From contig NZ_FNLB01000006.1 of assembly GCF_900104145.1 (NCBI RefSeq), positions 3,846,501 through 3,910,500 of the forward strand: 64,000 bases of DNA, given 5' to 3'. Position 1 is the stretch's first letter. Every line of letters starts with the position of its first letter. A program made the position numbers and the translations under genes. Shown here piece by piece: positions 1-8,265 of this stretch. This DNA is from Pseudovibrio sp. Tun.PSC04-5.I4. GTDB lineage: Bacteria; Pseudomonadota; Alphaproteobacteria; Rhizobiales; Stappiaceae. The notes under the pieces were generated by a model. The model did not search any database and was not told where the DNA came from. It saw only the letters and a list, made by a program, of their open reading frames with translations.

Positions 1-24
1 GGTAAGACCGGCAACGGCGCTTAA
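1..24 (+). CDS. petB: Cytochrome b of the bc1 complex, C-terminal tail only
   Basis: The first eight codons of the window read GKTGNGA and then TAA, followed 20 bases later by petC with a purine-rich ribosome site (GGGCGGGGG). Cytochrome b directly precedes cytochrome c1 in alphaproteobacterial petABC (fbcFBC) operons, so this is most likely the end of petB. The assignment rests on position; the visible residues are too few to identify a family. Confidence 0.5.
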   Translation, partial: GKTGNGA

Positions 25-44
25 GGGCGGGGGATTTTAATAAG

Positions 45-887
45 ATGAAAAATCTAGTGTTCAAAAGCGCACGTGCTCTAGCAGTTATTGCAGGGCTTGC
101 TATTGCTGGTCCGGCTCTGGCTGCTGGTGATGGTCCACACGTTGAGAAACAGTCCTGGTCGTTTGCTGGTCCTTTCGGCCAGTTTAACAAACCACAGCTG
201 CAGCGCGGCCTTCAGGTTTACACGGAAGTTTGTGCTTCCTGTCACGGTCTGGGACTTGTCTCATTCCGTAACTTGGCTGAAGAAGGTGGTCCGGGCTTTA
301 GTCCTGAGGAAGTAAAGGCACTTGCTGCTGAATACTCCATCGAGGACGGGCCCGACGGCGAAGGTGAAATGTTCGAGCGTGACGGTAAGCCGTTCGACAA
401 GTTCCCATCTCCGTTCCCGAACGAGCAGGCTGCACGTGCATCCAACAATGGTGCACTTCCACCAGACCTGTCTTTGATTGCTAAGGCTCGCGCGGTTACC
501 CGTGGCTTCCCTTGGTTTGTTCTGGACATGGCTACGATGTATCAGGAAAACGGTCCTGACTATCTGTATGGCCTGCTAACTGGTTACCATGACGCCCCCG
601 AAGGCGTAGAGGTTCCTGAAGGTCAGTACTACAACCCTAACTTCATCGCTGGTGCGACGCTTGCAATGGCGCCACCACTCTATGATGAGGCAGTTGAGTA
701 CTCAGATGGTTCTCCGATGACCACTGATCAGTATGCACGTGATGTAACTGCATTCCTGATGTGGGCTGCTGAGCCTCATCTGGAAGCACGTAAGCAGATC
801 GGGTTTGGCGTTTTGGCATTCCTGATCCTGTTCGCAGCTTTGCTGTACTTCACGAAGCGTAAGATCTGGCGCGATGTGGATCACTAA
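45..887 (+). CDS. petC: Cytochrome c1, bc1 complex subunit
   Basis: This is the membrane-anchored c-type cytochrome of ubiquinol-cytochrome c oxidoreductase. It takes electrons from the Rieske centre and passes them to cytochrome c in the periplasm. The 280 residues start with a Sec signal peptide ending near AGPALAA. Heme c attaches at CASCH (about residues 63-67), and the sixth ligand is probably the Met in LAMAPPL. A single C-terminal membrane helix (about 253-270) is followed by KRKIW, placing the tail in the cytoplasm. Length and motif order are normal for alphaproteobacterial c1. It is the last gene of the pet operon, since a terminator follows directly. Confidence 0.96.
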   Translation: MKNLVFKSARALAVIAGLAIAGPALAAGDGPHVEKQSWSFAGPFGQFNKPQLQRGLQVYTEVCASCHGLGLVSFRNLAEEGGPGFSPEEVKALAAEYSIEDGPDGEGEMFERDGKPFDKFPSPFPNEQAARASNNGALPPDLSLIAKARAVTRGFPWFVLDMATMYQENGPDYLYGLLTGYHDAPEGVEVPEGQYYNPNFIAGATLAMAPPLYDEAVEYSDGSPMTTDQYARDVTAFLMWAAEPHLEARKQIGFGVLAFLILFAALLYFTKRKIWRDVDH

Positions 888-908
888 GATCTGATTGTGA
901 AAATTTAA

Positions 909-943
909 GAGGGGCTGCCTATCGGGTAGCCCTTTTTTTTGGT
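909..943 (+). terminator. Rho-independent terminator of the pet operon
   Basis: A GGGCTGCC/GGTAGCCC hairpin (one G-U pair) is followed by a run of eight T. It lies 20 bases after petC. Confidence 0.85.
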
Positions 944-1032
944 TCCTTTCTATCTACAGAGATGAAGGCCAATAGTTTTGTTAGAACCTGACAAGATATA
1001 GTAATAGCATTCTTGCGATCTGGGAGAGCACT

Positions 1033-1899
1033 ATGAAGGCGGTATTGGGCATTATTGGGGGCTCAGGCCTTTACAATATTCCCGGCTTTGAAAACGCGCG
1101 ATGGGAGCGTGTTGAGAGCCCGTGGGGAGAGCCATCTGATGATCTTTACGTTGGAGAAATTGATGGTTTGAGCGTTGTATTTCTCCCTCGTCATGGCCGA
1201 GGTCATGTGCATTCACCAAGTGCCATCAACTACCGTGCAAACATTGATGTATTGAAGCGTGCAGGTGTTACCGATCTCATTTCAGTCAGCGCATGCGGTT
1301 CTTTGAAGGAAGACTACGCACCGGGGACTTTCGTTCTTGTGGACCAGTTTATTGATCGAACATTTGCGCGTGAGAAGAGCTTCTTCGGGACTGGATGTGT
1401 AGCCCACGTTTCTGTTGCTGACCCGGTCTCCCCGCTGCTTGTTGATGTGGTGGAATCTGCTTGTAAGTCCGAGGGGCTGACCTACCATCGTGGCGGTACC
1501 TATCTTGCGATGGAAGGGCCTCAGTTTTCTTCTAAGGCTGAAAGCCATCTGTACCGGTCCTGGGGATGCGATGTCATTGGCATGACAAATATGCCGGAGG
1601 CAAAGCTCGCCCGTGAAGCGGAGATAAGCTATTCCACTATTGCGATGGTGACAGACTATGATAGTTGGCATGCTGGTCACGGCAACGTTGACATCAATTC
1701 CATCATCAAAGTTTTACATGAGAATGTGGATAGTGCGCAGAAGCTGGTACTCTCCATTGCGAAGAATCTGCCGAGGGAGCACGAAGCGTGCCCGTTGGGT
1801 TCTAACAACGCTCTTGATTACGCAATTATGACGGCTCCTGATAAACGAGATCCTGCTTTGATTGCCAAGCTTGATGCCATTGCAGGACGTGTCTTGTAA
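1033..1899 (+). CDS. mtnP: S-methyl-5'-thioadenosine phosphorylase
   Basis: It cleaves methylthioadenosine with phosphate to adenine and 5-methylthioribose-1-phosphate, a step of methionine salvage. The 288 residues carry the phosphate-binding start IIGGSGLY, the LPRHGRGH segment, EGPQFSS and the substrate loop TDYDSWH, all typical of the MTAP branch of PNP/UDP phosphorylase family 2. The ATG has GGGAG close upstream (1021-1025). Apt follows 68 bases later and can recycle the adenine product to AMP, so the pair forms a short salvage pathway. Confidence 0.95.
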   Translation: MKAVLGIIGGSGLYNIPGFENARWERVESPWGEPSDDLYVGEIDGLSVVFLPRHGRGHVHSPSAINYRANIDVLKRAGVTDLISVSACGSLKEDYAPGTFVLVDQFIDRTFAREKSFFGTGCVAHVSVADPVSPLLVDVVESACKSEGLTYHRGGTYLAMEGPQFSSKAESHLYRSWGCDVIGMTNMPEAKLAREAEISYSTIAMVTDYDSWHAGHGNVDINSIIKVLHENVDSAQKLVLSIAKNLPREHEACPLGSNNALDYAIMTAPDKRDPALIAKLDAIAGRVL

Positions 1900-1967
1900 A
1901 CTAACCTAGTATTTAACCTACGTTTTTGGCCCTTGTGCTGAAATGAAACGACTATGCGGAAATAAAC

Positions 1968-2522
1968 ATGACCGACACATTCAATGCGATCTCTGCTGAG
2001 CTGATGGAATCCATTCGGACCATTCCTGACTACCCTAAAAAGGGCATTCTGTTTCGTGACATCACCACGCTGCTAGGGAACCCTCGGGCCTTCCGCCGTG
2101 CAGTTGATGCACTTGTTCAGCCATGGGCTGGTTCCAAAATCGATCAAGTTGCTGGTATTGAAGCACGTGGCTTTATTCTGGGTGGTGCTGTTGCTCATCA
2201 GCTTTCTGCGGGTTTTCTGCCTGTCCGTAAAAAGGGGAAACTTCCTTTCGAGACACTCGAGGAAGAATATGAGCTCGAATACGGCACAGACACCATTGAG
2301 ATCCATTGTGACGCGGTTAAAGAAGGCCAGAAGGTTATTCTAGTTGATGACCTGATTGCGACCGGTGGAACCGCAGAAGCCGCTGTGAAGCTGCTGAGAC
2401 GCGCTGGTGCTGATATCGTTGCTGCTTGCTTCATCGTGGATTTGCCAGAATTGCAAGGACGTGCAAGACTGGAAGCGCTAGATATTCCTGTGAGGACTTT
2501 GGTGGAGTTTCCCGGTCATTGA
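1968..2522 (+). CDS. apt: Adenine phosphoribosyltransferase
   Basis: It converts adenine and PRPP to AMP. The 184 residues begin with the usual IRTIPDYPKKGILFRDITTL block and contain the PRPP-binding loop VILVDDLIATGGT (about residues 124-136), with AGIEARGF before it. Length is normal for bacterial Apt. It follows mtnP, whose product is adenine, and its stop codon overlaps the proposed TTG start of the next gene (TTGA), suggesting translational coupling. Confidence 0.96.
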   Translation: MTDTFNAISAELMESIRTIPDYPKKGILFRDITTLLGNPRAFRRAVDALVQPWAGSKIDQVAGIEARGFILGGAVAHQLSAGFLPVRKKGKLPFETLEEEYELEYGTDTIEIHCDAVKEGQKVILVDDLIATGGTAEAAVKLLRRAGADIVAACFIVDLPELQGRARLEALDIPVRTLVEFPGH

Positions 2523-3229
2523 GTGGCACGTTTTCAGAGGAAGGCCTGCAATTTTCTGAGGCCTTCAATAGTGATTTTGAACTGTTGTTGAAATGGCGGC
2601 GTGATGTACGCCATTTCAAGCAGGATACAATTGATCGTGAAATCGTTGATAATCTTTTGCGATTGACTGACCTTTCTCCCAGTGTTGGCAATAGCCAGCC
2701 ATGGCGCTTTGTTGAAGTTTGTCAGGCCGAAAATCGGAATGCTCTCTACCAGAACTTCCAGGAAGCCAATGCAGATGCTCTTCAAGGTTACAAGGGCGCG
2801 CGTGCAGAGAGTTACGCGCAGCTGAAGCTGCAAGGGATGACCGATGCTCCTCTACAATTTGCAGTTTTTTGTGATGCAGGAACATCGCAGGGTAATGGTC
2901 TTGGCAGAAAAACCATGCCTGAGACCATGGCATACTCGTGTGTTAGTGCAATAAATTGCCTGTGGCTTGCTGCTAGAGCCAAGGGTATCGGGGTTGGGTG
3001 GGTTTCCATTCTCAATCCTGATAAAATTGGGCCGTTGTTTGGCGTGCCAGACCATTGGCGCTTTATTGCGTATCTCTGCATTGGTTATCCCGTTGAGAAT
3101 AATGAAAAACCCGAGTTGCAGCGAACTGGATGGCAGGCACGTACTGCCACTGAATTGCGAATGCTCAAAGATATTGATCTAGTTGGCTCAGGAGCCAAGC
3201 AGGAGTCGCCTTCGTGTCAATCCAAATAA
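2519..3229 (+). CDS. bluB: BluB-like 5,6-dimethylbenzimidazole synthase (nitroreductase fold)
   Basis: BluB destroys reduced FMN with oxygen to form 5,6-dimethylbenzimidazole, the lower ligand of cobalamin. The protein carries the RRDVRHF block, SPSVGNSQPWRFV, a middle part with MPETMAYSCVSAINCLWLAARA, and GVGWVSILNPD; these match BluB better than ordinary nitroreductases. The Asp of RRD and the Ser of WVS correspond to the catalytic D32/S167 I recall for the Sinorhizobium enzyme. I prefer the TTG at 2519 (236 residues, overlapping the apt stop, GGTGGAG 10 bases upstream) over an ATG at 2426, which would overlap apt by 97 bases. No other cobalamin gene is visible nearby. Confidence 0.82.
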   Translation: MSGTFSEEGLQFSEAFNSDFELLLKWRRDVRHFKQDTIDREIVDNLLRLTDLSPSVGNSQPWRFVEVCQAENRNALYQNFQEANADALQGYKGARAESYAQLKLQGMTDAPLQFAVFCDAGTSQGNGLGRKTMPETMAYSCVSAINCLWLAARAKGIGVGWVSILNPDKIGPLFGVPDHWRFIAYLCIGYPVENNEKPELQRTGWQARTATELRMLKDIDLVGSGAKQESPSCQSK

Positions 3230-3708
3230 GAACTATTGAAGCAGAAGATCGGGAGCAGGTTATAAATCTGCTCGTCAATCGTTGGACAAGCACAGAGCAG
3301 TTGCTTGATGGTGAAATGGTTGATGCGTCTAAGCTGCCGGGATACCTGGCTTTAGATGAAGGACGCCTGGTTGGTATGATTACTTTGATCAAGCGAGATC
3401 TGGAGTGGGAGATCCTGACACTCGATTCTCTTCAACGATGGGGTGGTGTTGGGACACTTTTGCTGGATGCGGCAGTGGACGCGGCTCGTCAATCGGACAT
3501 TGGCCGGATCATGGTACGTACTTCTAATGATAATTTGGATGCGTTTCGGTTTTATCAGAGACGGGGCTTTCGCTTAGAGAAAGTTGTTCAGGGCGTAATC
3601 GATGAAGAACGTAAGTTAAAACCCGAGATCCCAGTAACTGGTTTGCATGGAATTCCTTTACGTGATGAGGTGATTTTCGGGCGTGACATCACTGGAAGTC
3701 GTTCTTAG
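3214..3708 (+). CDS. GNAT-family N-acetyltransferase
   Basis: The 164-residue protein belongs to the GCN5-related acetyltransferases, which move acetyl from acetyl-CoA to an amine. The acetyl-CoA region is seen as LQRWGGVGTLLLDAAV (a variant of the Q/RxxGxG/A motif) followed by ARQSDIGRIMVRTSNDNLDAFRFYQRRGF, a strong family signature. The GTG start lies 16 bases inside the end of the bluB-like gene and has CAGGAGTC just upstream, so the two are probably translated together. The substrate cannot be told. Confidence 0.88.
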   Translation: MSIQIRTIEAEDREQVINLLVNRWTSTEQLLDGEMVDASKLPGYLALDEGRLVGMITLIKRDLEWEILTLDSLQRWGGVGTLLLDAAVDAARQSDIGRIMVRTSNDNLDAFRFYQRRGFRLEKVVQGVIDEERKLKPEIPVTGLHGIPLRDEVIFGRDITGSRS

Positions 3709-3778
3709 CTTTACATTATCTCAGTTGGAGAGTATTTTTTGTAAAATTTAATTAAAATTATACTTGAAGGATTGTGTT

Positions 3779-4573
3779 GTGATCGTCCGCATAATCGAAT
3801 TAGTGCGACGTTATAGAACTATACGGCTCTCTTTGCTGGCAACTGTTTTGGATTGCTCTGTCGACGAGTTACTTTATGCCGTTGATGGGTTAGAGCATAA
3901 TGACATTATGCGCGTTCGTGGCGATGCCCTAGTCTCTAATGAAGCTATTGCTGAAAGTGATATTAGCGTGCGTATGCATTCTCGTTTTGCTGAAAAAAGT
4001 GCGATTGGCCGTTTGGCGGCCGGTCTGATTCATGACGGTGACAGCCTGCTTATTGAGGCAGGTAGTACGCTCGCGTTTTTCGCCAATCATTTGAAAGAGA
4101 AGAAAGAGCTCTCTGTTGCAACGACGAGCCCGCTTATCGCAGAAAGCCTTGTTCGTCATACTAGATCTTGCCAGATTGAGCTGATAGGCGGAAAATTGGA
4201 GGCTCACACGACCGCGTTACATGGACCTGAAACACTGGCGCGAATTGCTGAGCTGGAGGTTGACTGGGCGGTTGTGAGTCCCGTGAGTATGTGTATTCAG
4301 AATGGGGCTTGTTACTTCCATCAAGCTGACGCGGACACAAGTTTGCTAATGCAGCGTCACTCGAAAAAATCCATGATGCTTTGCGATAGTTCCAAGTTTG
4401 GGGTGCCAAGCCGTTTTCCTGGGCATACAACACACGGTGTAGATGTGTTTATTACAGATAACAGCGGTGAATTAGGCTTTGCTGAAATTGAAAATAAACT
4501 CACGAACTCCCGTATTTTCCGCGCTCTTTCAAAGGGAACTGATACGGAAGAATTTATTTTATTGGATAGTTGA
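3779..4573 (+). CDS. DeoR-like regulator or effector-domain protein, copy 1
   Basis: About 264 residues. The last 190 form a DeoR-type C-terminal effector domain: EAGSTLAFFANHL (phosphosugar loop region), ELIGGKL, DWAVVSPVSM and LCDSSKFGVPSRF. The first 60 residues resemble a helix-turn-helix but match the usual DeoR pattern poorly. GTG at 3779 fits best, with GAAGGA seven bases upstream; a TTG at 3764 is the alternative. It is followed 75 bases later by a paralogue of the same length. No sugar-metabolism gene sits next to the pair, so the ligand and targets are unknown. Confidence 0.75.
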   Translation: MIVRIIELVRRYRTIRLSLLATVLDCSVDELLYAVDGLEHNDIMRVRGDALVSNEAIAESDISVRMHSRFAEKSAIGRLAAGLIHDGDSLLIEAGSTLAFFANHLKEKKELSVATTSPLIAESLVRHTRSCQIELIGGKLEAHTTALHGPETLARIAELEVDWAVVSPVSMCIQNGACYFHQADADTSLLMQRHSKKSMMLCDSSKFGVPSRFPGHTTHGVDVFITDNSGELGFAEIENKLTNSRIFRALSKGTDTEEFILLDS

Positions 4574-4648
4574 AAAATTTTAAGTTTTTTAGATGAAAAT
4601 AATCGATGTTTACTCGTGGAATTCTAAGTTGGACCTAGGTCGCTTTCG

Positions 4649-5458
4649 ATGATTAATGACTTAATGGTGGATGTGCTTGCCAATTTGGTTAAGCGACACC
4701 GACGCATCTCCTTATCCTCAGCGGCGGATATTCTGGGCATGGACCAGAGTGAACTCGCTAGTCTTGCGAGCAGTTTGTCCATTCGTGATGAGTTCGAACT
4801 CTTTGATAATTCAATCTGTTTTCTGATGCCTCGTGATCAAGACGCCTATCGTGTAAGGCTTCGCAGCCATTACATTGAAAAATATGCAATCGGGCGACTG
4901 GCGTCTTCCTTTTTCAAATCAGGGGATCATGTGGTTGTCGAAGCCGGCAGTACAATGACGATACTTGCGCAGCATATGGCGCAGGTCGGAAGGGTAAGAG
5001 TCTCAACGAATTCATACGCTGTTGCATCCATGATCATTGGCGCTGAATCTAACTCAGATATCCATCTCATTGGAGGCCACCTTTATACAGACGGGCAGGG
5101 GGCTTTGGGTCCGATTGCCCTTGAGACTGTTAAGGGGTTAAAGGCGGACTGGGGGGTCATTAGCCCCGTGGGATTGTCTGCTGACGGCAATATTATGTAT
5201 TACGACGAGGAAGAGGCGGAGTTTGCCAGAGCGATTATCGCCTCTTGCCAACGCACAATGGTGCTTTGTAATTCCAGCAAGATTGGCGTGCCAAGTCGTT
5301 ATGTTGCTGGTTCCTGCTCTAAGGTGGATCTCCTGATAGTTGATAGCGGAGTTGAGCCAAGCATTTTGAACCGGTTGGTTGCTCAGGGGCTCAACGATGT
5401 TCATATTGCGGACGTAGATGCAGAAGCCGCCAGTGAAATCGTTCTGTTAGATATTTAG
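4649..5458 (+). CDS. DeoR-like regulator or effector-domain protein, copy 2
   Basis: Paralogue of the preceding gene, 269 residues. Matching blocks are KYAIGRLASS, EAGSTMTILAQHM, IHLIGGHL, DWGVISPVGL, LCNSSKIGVPSRY and a C-terminus in IVLLDI (LLDS in copy 1). The N-terminal part (LANLVKRHRRISLSSAADIL) is a plausible winged helix, better formed than in copy 1. Canonical DeoR proteins have DxGTT where these have EAGST. A bidirectional terminator follows. A tandem pair suggests duplication, perhaps acting as a heteromer; this is inference. Confidence 0.78.
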   Translation: MINDLMVDVLANLVKRHRRISLSSAADILGMDQSELASLASSLSIRDEFELFDNSICFLMPRDQDAYRVRLRSHYIEKYAIGRLASSFFKSGDHVVVEAGSTMTILAQHMAQVGRVRVSTNSYAVASMIIGAESNSDIHLIGGHLYTDGQGALGPIALETVKGLKADWGVISPVGLSADGNIMYYDEEEAEFARAIIASCQRTMVLCNSSKIGVPSRYVAGSCSKVDLLIVDSGVEPSILNRLVAQGLNDVHIADVDAEAASEIVLLDI

Positions 5459-5477
5459 TATTTCGATTGTCAGAATT

Positions 5478-5508
5478 GAAAAAAGGCACCGAAGGGTGCC
5501 TTTTTTAT
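5478..5508. terminator. Bidirectional terminator
   Basis: GGCACC-GAAG-GGTGCC hairpin flanked by A-run and T-run, lying between the convergent DeoR-like gene and ychF. Confidence 0.88.
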
Positions 5509-5530
5509 CTCGCGCTGCAATGTGCTGAGC

Positions 5531-6631
5531 TTATGTGTTGAACTTAAACAGAAGTACGTCACCATCTTGTACGATGTACTCTTTGCCTTCGTCGCGTGCT
5601 TTGCCGGCTTCTTTGGCTGGAACCTCGCCGCCAAGGTCAACGTAGTCTTGGTATGCGATGGTTTGTGCGCGAATAAAGCCACGTTCAAAGTCTGTGTGGA
5701 TCACACCAGCAGCCTGCGGAGCTTTTGTGCCCTTTGGAATTGTCCAAGCACGGGTCTCTTTCGGACCTGCTGTGAAGTAGGTGATTAGCTCCAGCAGTGA
5801 GTAACCTGCGCGGATCAAGCGATCCAGTCCGGGTTCTTCCAGACCCATGTCAGCCATGTATTCACGCTGCTCTTCATCATCCAATTGAGCGATCTCAGAT
5901 TCGATGGCTGCAGAAATAACGACAGCTGCCGCGCCTTGCTCTTCTGCCATTATCTTAACTTTGTCGGAGAGGCTGTTGCCCTTATCAGCAGAGCCTTCTT
6001 CTACATTACAAACGAAGAGGACAGGCTTGGAGGTTAGCAGGTTGAGCATTTCCAGCTGCTGAACGTCTTCCGGATCGGTCAAGCCGAGTGCACGCACTGG
6101 CCTGCCTTCTTGAAGGATGGCAAGCGCCTGTTCCATGATCGGAAGAGTTACTTTCGCATCCTTGTCTCCGGATTTGGCTTTTTTAGCGAGTGGTGTAATC
6201 CGTTTTTCGAGGCTTTCCATGTCTGCGACCATCAATTCGGTCTCAACAGTTTCAGCATCAGCGATTGGATCAATCTTGCCTTCGACGTGCGTGATGTCAT
6301 CGTCTTCAAAACAGCGAAGAACGTGAGCGATTGCATCAACTTCACGGATGTTTGCAAGGAACTGGTTGCCAAGGCCTTCGCCTTTGGACGCGCCGCGTAC
6401 CAGACCGGCAATGTCCACAAAAGTCAGCCGTGTCGGAATAATCTCTTTGGAGTTCGCTATCTCACGAACTTTAAGCTGGCGAGGATCAGGTACTGCAACG
6501 TCACCAGTGTTTGGCTCAATGGTACAGAAAGGATAGTTTGCTGCCTGCGCTGCTGATGTTTTAGTAAGCGCATTGAACAGGGTTGATTTGCCAACGTTAG
6601 GCAGGCCGACGATGCCGCATTGAAAACCCAT
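5531..6631 (-). CDS. ychF: Redox-regulated ATPase YchF (Obg family)
   Basis: YchF is a universal P-loop protein that binds ribosomes and prefers ATP to GTP. The 366 residues show the P-loop GLPNVGKST, the DIAGLVRGASKGEGLGNQFL switch II segment, the diverged G4 motif NVEE (instead of NKxD, which explains ATP preference in the family), and the C-terminal TGS domain. Its ATG directly abuts the pth stop codon (0 bases between), so the two genes are one transcript with pth. Confidence 0.97.
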   Translation of the reverse strand: MGFQCGIVGLPNVGKSTLFNALTKTSAAQAANYPFCTIEPNTGDVAVPDPRQLKVREIANSKEIIPTRLTFVDIAGLVRGASKGEGLGNQFLANIREVDAIAHVLRCFEDDDITHVEGKIDPIADAETVETELMVADMESLEKRITPLAKKAKSGDKDAKVTLPIMEQALAILQEGRPVRALGLTDPEDVQQLEMLNLLTSKPVLFVCNVEEGSADKGNSLSDKVKIMAEEQGAAAVVISAAIESEIAQLDDEEQREYMADMGLEEPGLDRLIRAGYSLLELITYFTAGPKETRAWTIPKGTKAPQAAGVIHTDFERGFIRAQTIAYQDYVDLGGEVPAKEAGKARDEGKEYIVQDGDVLLFKFNT

Positions 6632-7411
6632 TTACTCTTTTCCTTTTGATCCAAAAAGTCGCTCAAGCCCTATGGCGAGCGGCCCCTTACTTACTTGTTT
6701 ATCCTGGTAGCCAACTGCCTTAGGAGCAGGTTTTGCCTTAAGCTCCTCGGTGGGGTTGGCTGTCTTATCGGTCTTTGCTTGCTTTTTGTTTTGCGCGGTT
6801 TCTCTGGATGGTTCCTTTTTGTTAGGCTTTCCAGATTGTTCCGGGCGTATAGCTAGCGTGACTTTGTTTGAAAACTGGCTGTCGTTGTCTTCAGCGAGTA
6901 GGGGGCAATTGTCTGCGATGGCGTTTAGCAAAAGATCCAGCCATTCCGCATCCACTTTTGCAAAATCACCGAGCACCCACTGATGCACACGGTCCTTGTG
7001 ACCGGGATGACCGATACCAAGCCGTACACGGCGGTACTGGTCGGTGATGTGAGCTGTCATGGATCGCAAGCCGTTATGGCCGCCATGACCACCGTTTGCT
7101 TTTAACCGGAACTTTGCAGCGGGAAGGTCCAACTCGTCGTAGAGAACGACAACATCTTCTGGTGCGAGCTTGAAGAAGCGCATGGCCTCTCCCACAGATC
7201 GACCAGATTCATTCATATAGGTCGTTGGCTTCATCAGGAGAACTTTCTCGCCTGCGAGTGTTCCTTCAGAAACCTGAGCCTGAAATCTGGCCCGCCAAGG
7301 GCCAAAGGAGCTATGGCGGCGATGGATCGCATCAGCCGCCATAAACCCGATATTGTGACGATTATTCTGGTAGCTTGGGCCCGGATTTCCAAGGCCGACG
7401 AACAGCTTCAT
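6632..7411 (-). CDS. pth: Peptidyl-tRNA hydrolase with C-terminal tail
   Basis: It releases tRNA from peptidyl-tRNA that falls off the ribosome. Catalytic residues are visible: Asn9 in GLGNPG, His19 in NRHNIGF and the Asp of VLYDELDLP, plus GHGGHNGLRS and RLGIGHPG. The enzyme core ends near residue 190. The remaining 65 residues are rich in Lys, Glu, Ala and Pro and end in GLERLFGSKGKE, longer than the usual 190-200 residue bacterial Pth. It sits between rplY and ychF, a common alphaproteobacterial order. Confidence 0.96.
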   Translation of the reverse strand: MKLFVGLGNPGPSYQNNRHNIGFMAADAIHRRHSSFGPWRARFQAQVSEGTLAGEKVLLMKPTTYMNESGRSVGEAMRFFKLAPEDVVVLYDELDLPAAKFRLKANGGHGGHNGLRSMTAHITDQYRRVRLGIGHPGHKDRVHQWVLGDFAKVDAEWLDLLLNAIADNCPLLAEDNDSQFSNKVTLAIRPEQSGKPNKKEPSRETAQNKKQAKTDKTANPTEELKAKPAPKAVGYQDKQVSKGPLAIGLERLFGSKGKE

Positions 7412-7443
7412 GGGTATAGCTCCACGCCCAAATTACTTAAGAA

Positions 7444-8052
7444 TTATGCTTCGCCTTCTTCGGAAGCTTCGTCAGCTTCTTTCAGACCTGCTGGTGCAAT
7501 AATCGTAGAGATTGTGAAATCACGGTCTGTGATAGTAGGTGTACAACCTGCTGGCAGAGTAACTGCAGAGATGTGCTGGGAAGAACCCAGATCAGCTTCA
7601 GCCAGATCAATCACAAGAGCTTCTGGAATTGCGTTCGCTGGAACGTTCATTTCAACAGTGTGACGCACAACGTTGATAACACCGCCGCGCTTCAGACCAG
7701 GGGAAGTTTCTTCGTTCAAGAACTTCACTGGAATTTCAACTGTCAGGGTTGAACCAGCACCAACGCGCAAGAAGTCAACGTGCATCAGTGTATCTTTTAC
7801 TGGGTGCAGCTGGAAATCTTTCGCGATTACAGAAAGCTTTTCGCCGTTCAGGTCGATTGTGCCGACGTGAGACAGGAAACCGCCCTTGCTAAAGATCAGT
7901 GTTGATTCTTTAATCGGCAGATTGATTGATACTGCCGGTTTTTTGTCGCCGTAGATTACTGCTGGTACAAGACCTGCACGACGAGCTGCACGAGCGGCCC
8001 CCTTGCCGGCCCGTTCACGCACCGTTGCTGTCAGCTCATAGCTGTTTGCCAT
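7444..8052 (-). CDS. rplY: 50S ribosomal protein L25 (CTC form)
   Basis: L25 binds 5S rRNA in the central protuberance. The 202-residue protein is the long TL5/CTC type: an N-terminal 5S-binding beta-barrel (ARRAGLVPAVIYGDKKP, HPVKDTLMHVDFLRV) and a C-terminal beta domain, ending in an acidic tail. I use the ATG at 8052 because AGGAG lies seven bases upstream; a reading that starts further upstream adds 19 unlikely residues. Pth follows after 32 bases. Confidence 0.95.
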   Translation of the reverse strand: MANSYELTATVRERAGKGAARAARRAGLVPAVIYGDKKPAVSINLPIKESTLIFSKGGFLSHVGTIDLNGEKLSVIAKDFQLHPVKDTLMHVDFLRVGAGSTLTVEIPVKFLNEETSPGLKRGGVINVVRHTVEMNVPANAIPEALVIDLAEADLGSSQHISAVTLPAGCTPTITDRDFTISTIIAPAGLKEADEASEEGEA

Positions 8053-8129
8053 GGTGGAATCTCCTAGTTTGAATATAAAAGTAAGGCCGTGGGAGCGCCA
8101 AATTTGCACGCTCGACTACGGCCAACTTT

Positions 8130-8158
8130 GTACGTCTCCTCCAAGGGTGTCGACGTAC
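8130..8158 (-). promoter_or_regulatory. Inverted repeat in the rplY leader
   Basis: GTACGTC and GACGTAC form a perfect 7-bp inverted repeat around a 15-base loop, 78-106 bases upstream of the rplY start. On the minus strand the loop contains GGAGGA. It may be a leader hairpin or a protein-binding site; nothing in the sequence decides which. Confidence 0.35.
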
Positions 8159-8214
8159 GCGGCTCGTATAACTGAACTTGCCTTTGAGAGCAAGGGCAAC
8201 TGCAGAGCCTCTAT

Positions 8215-8243
8215 TAGAAAAACCGGAGCGAACTCCGGTTTCT
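8215..8243 (-). terminator. Terminator after prs
   Basis: On the minus strand AACCGGAG-TTCG-CTCCGGTT forms a TTCG-tetraloop hairpin followed by TTT. It lies just after the prs stop. Confidence 0.85.
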
Positions 8244-8265
8244 CAAAGCGTGTTATCCAGGTCTG

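Noticed and set aside
2426..2518. N-terminal extension of the bluB-like gene from ATG 2426
   Set aside because: It overlaps apt by 97 bases in another frame and has no family similarity; the TTG at 2519 gives a normal length.
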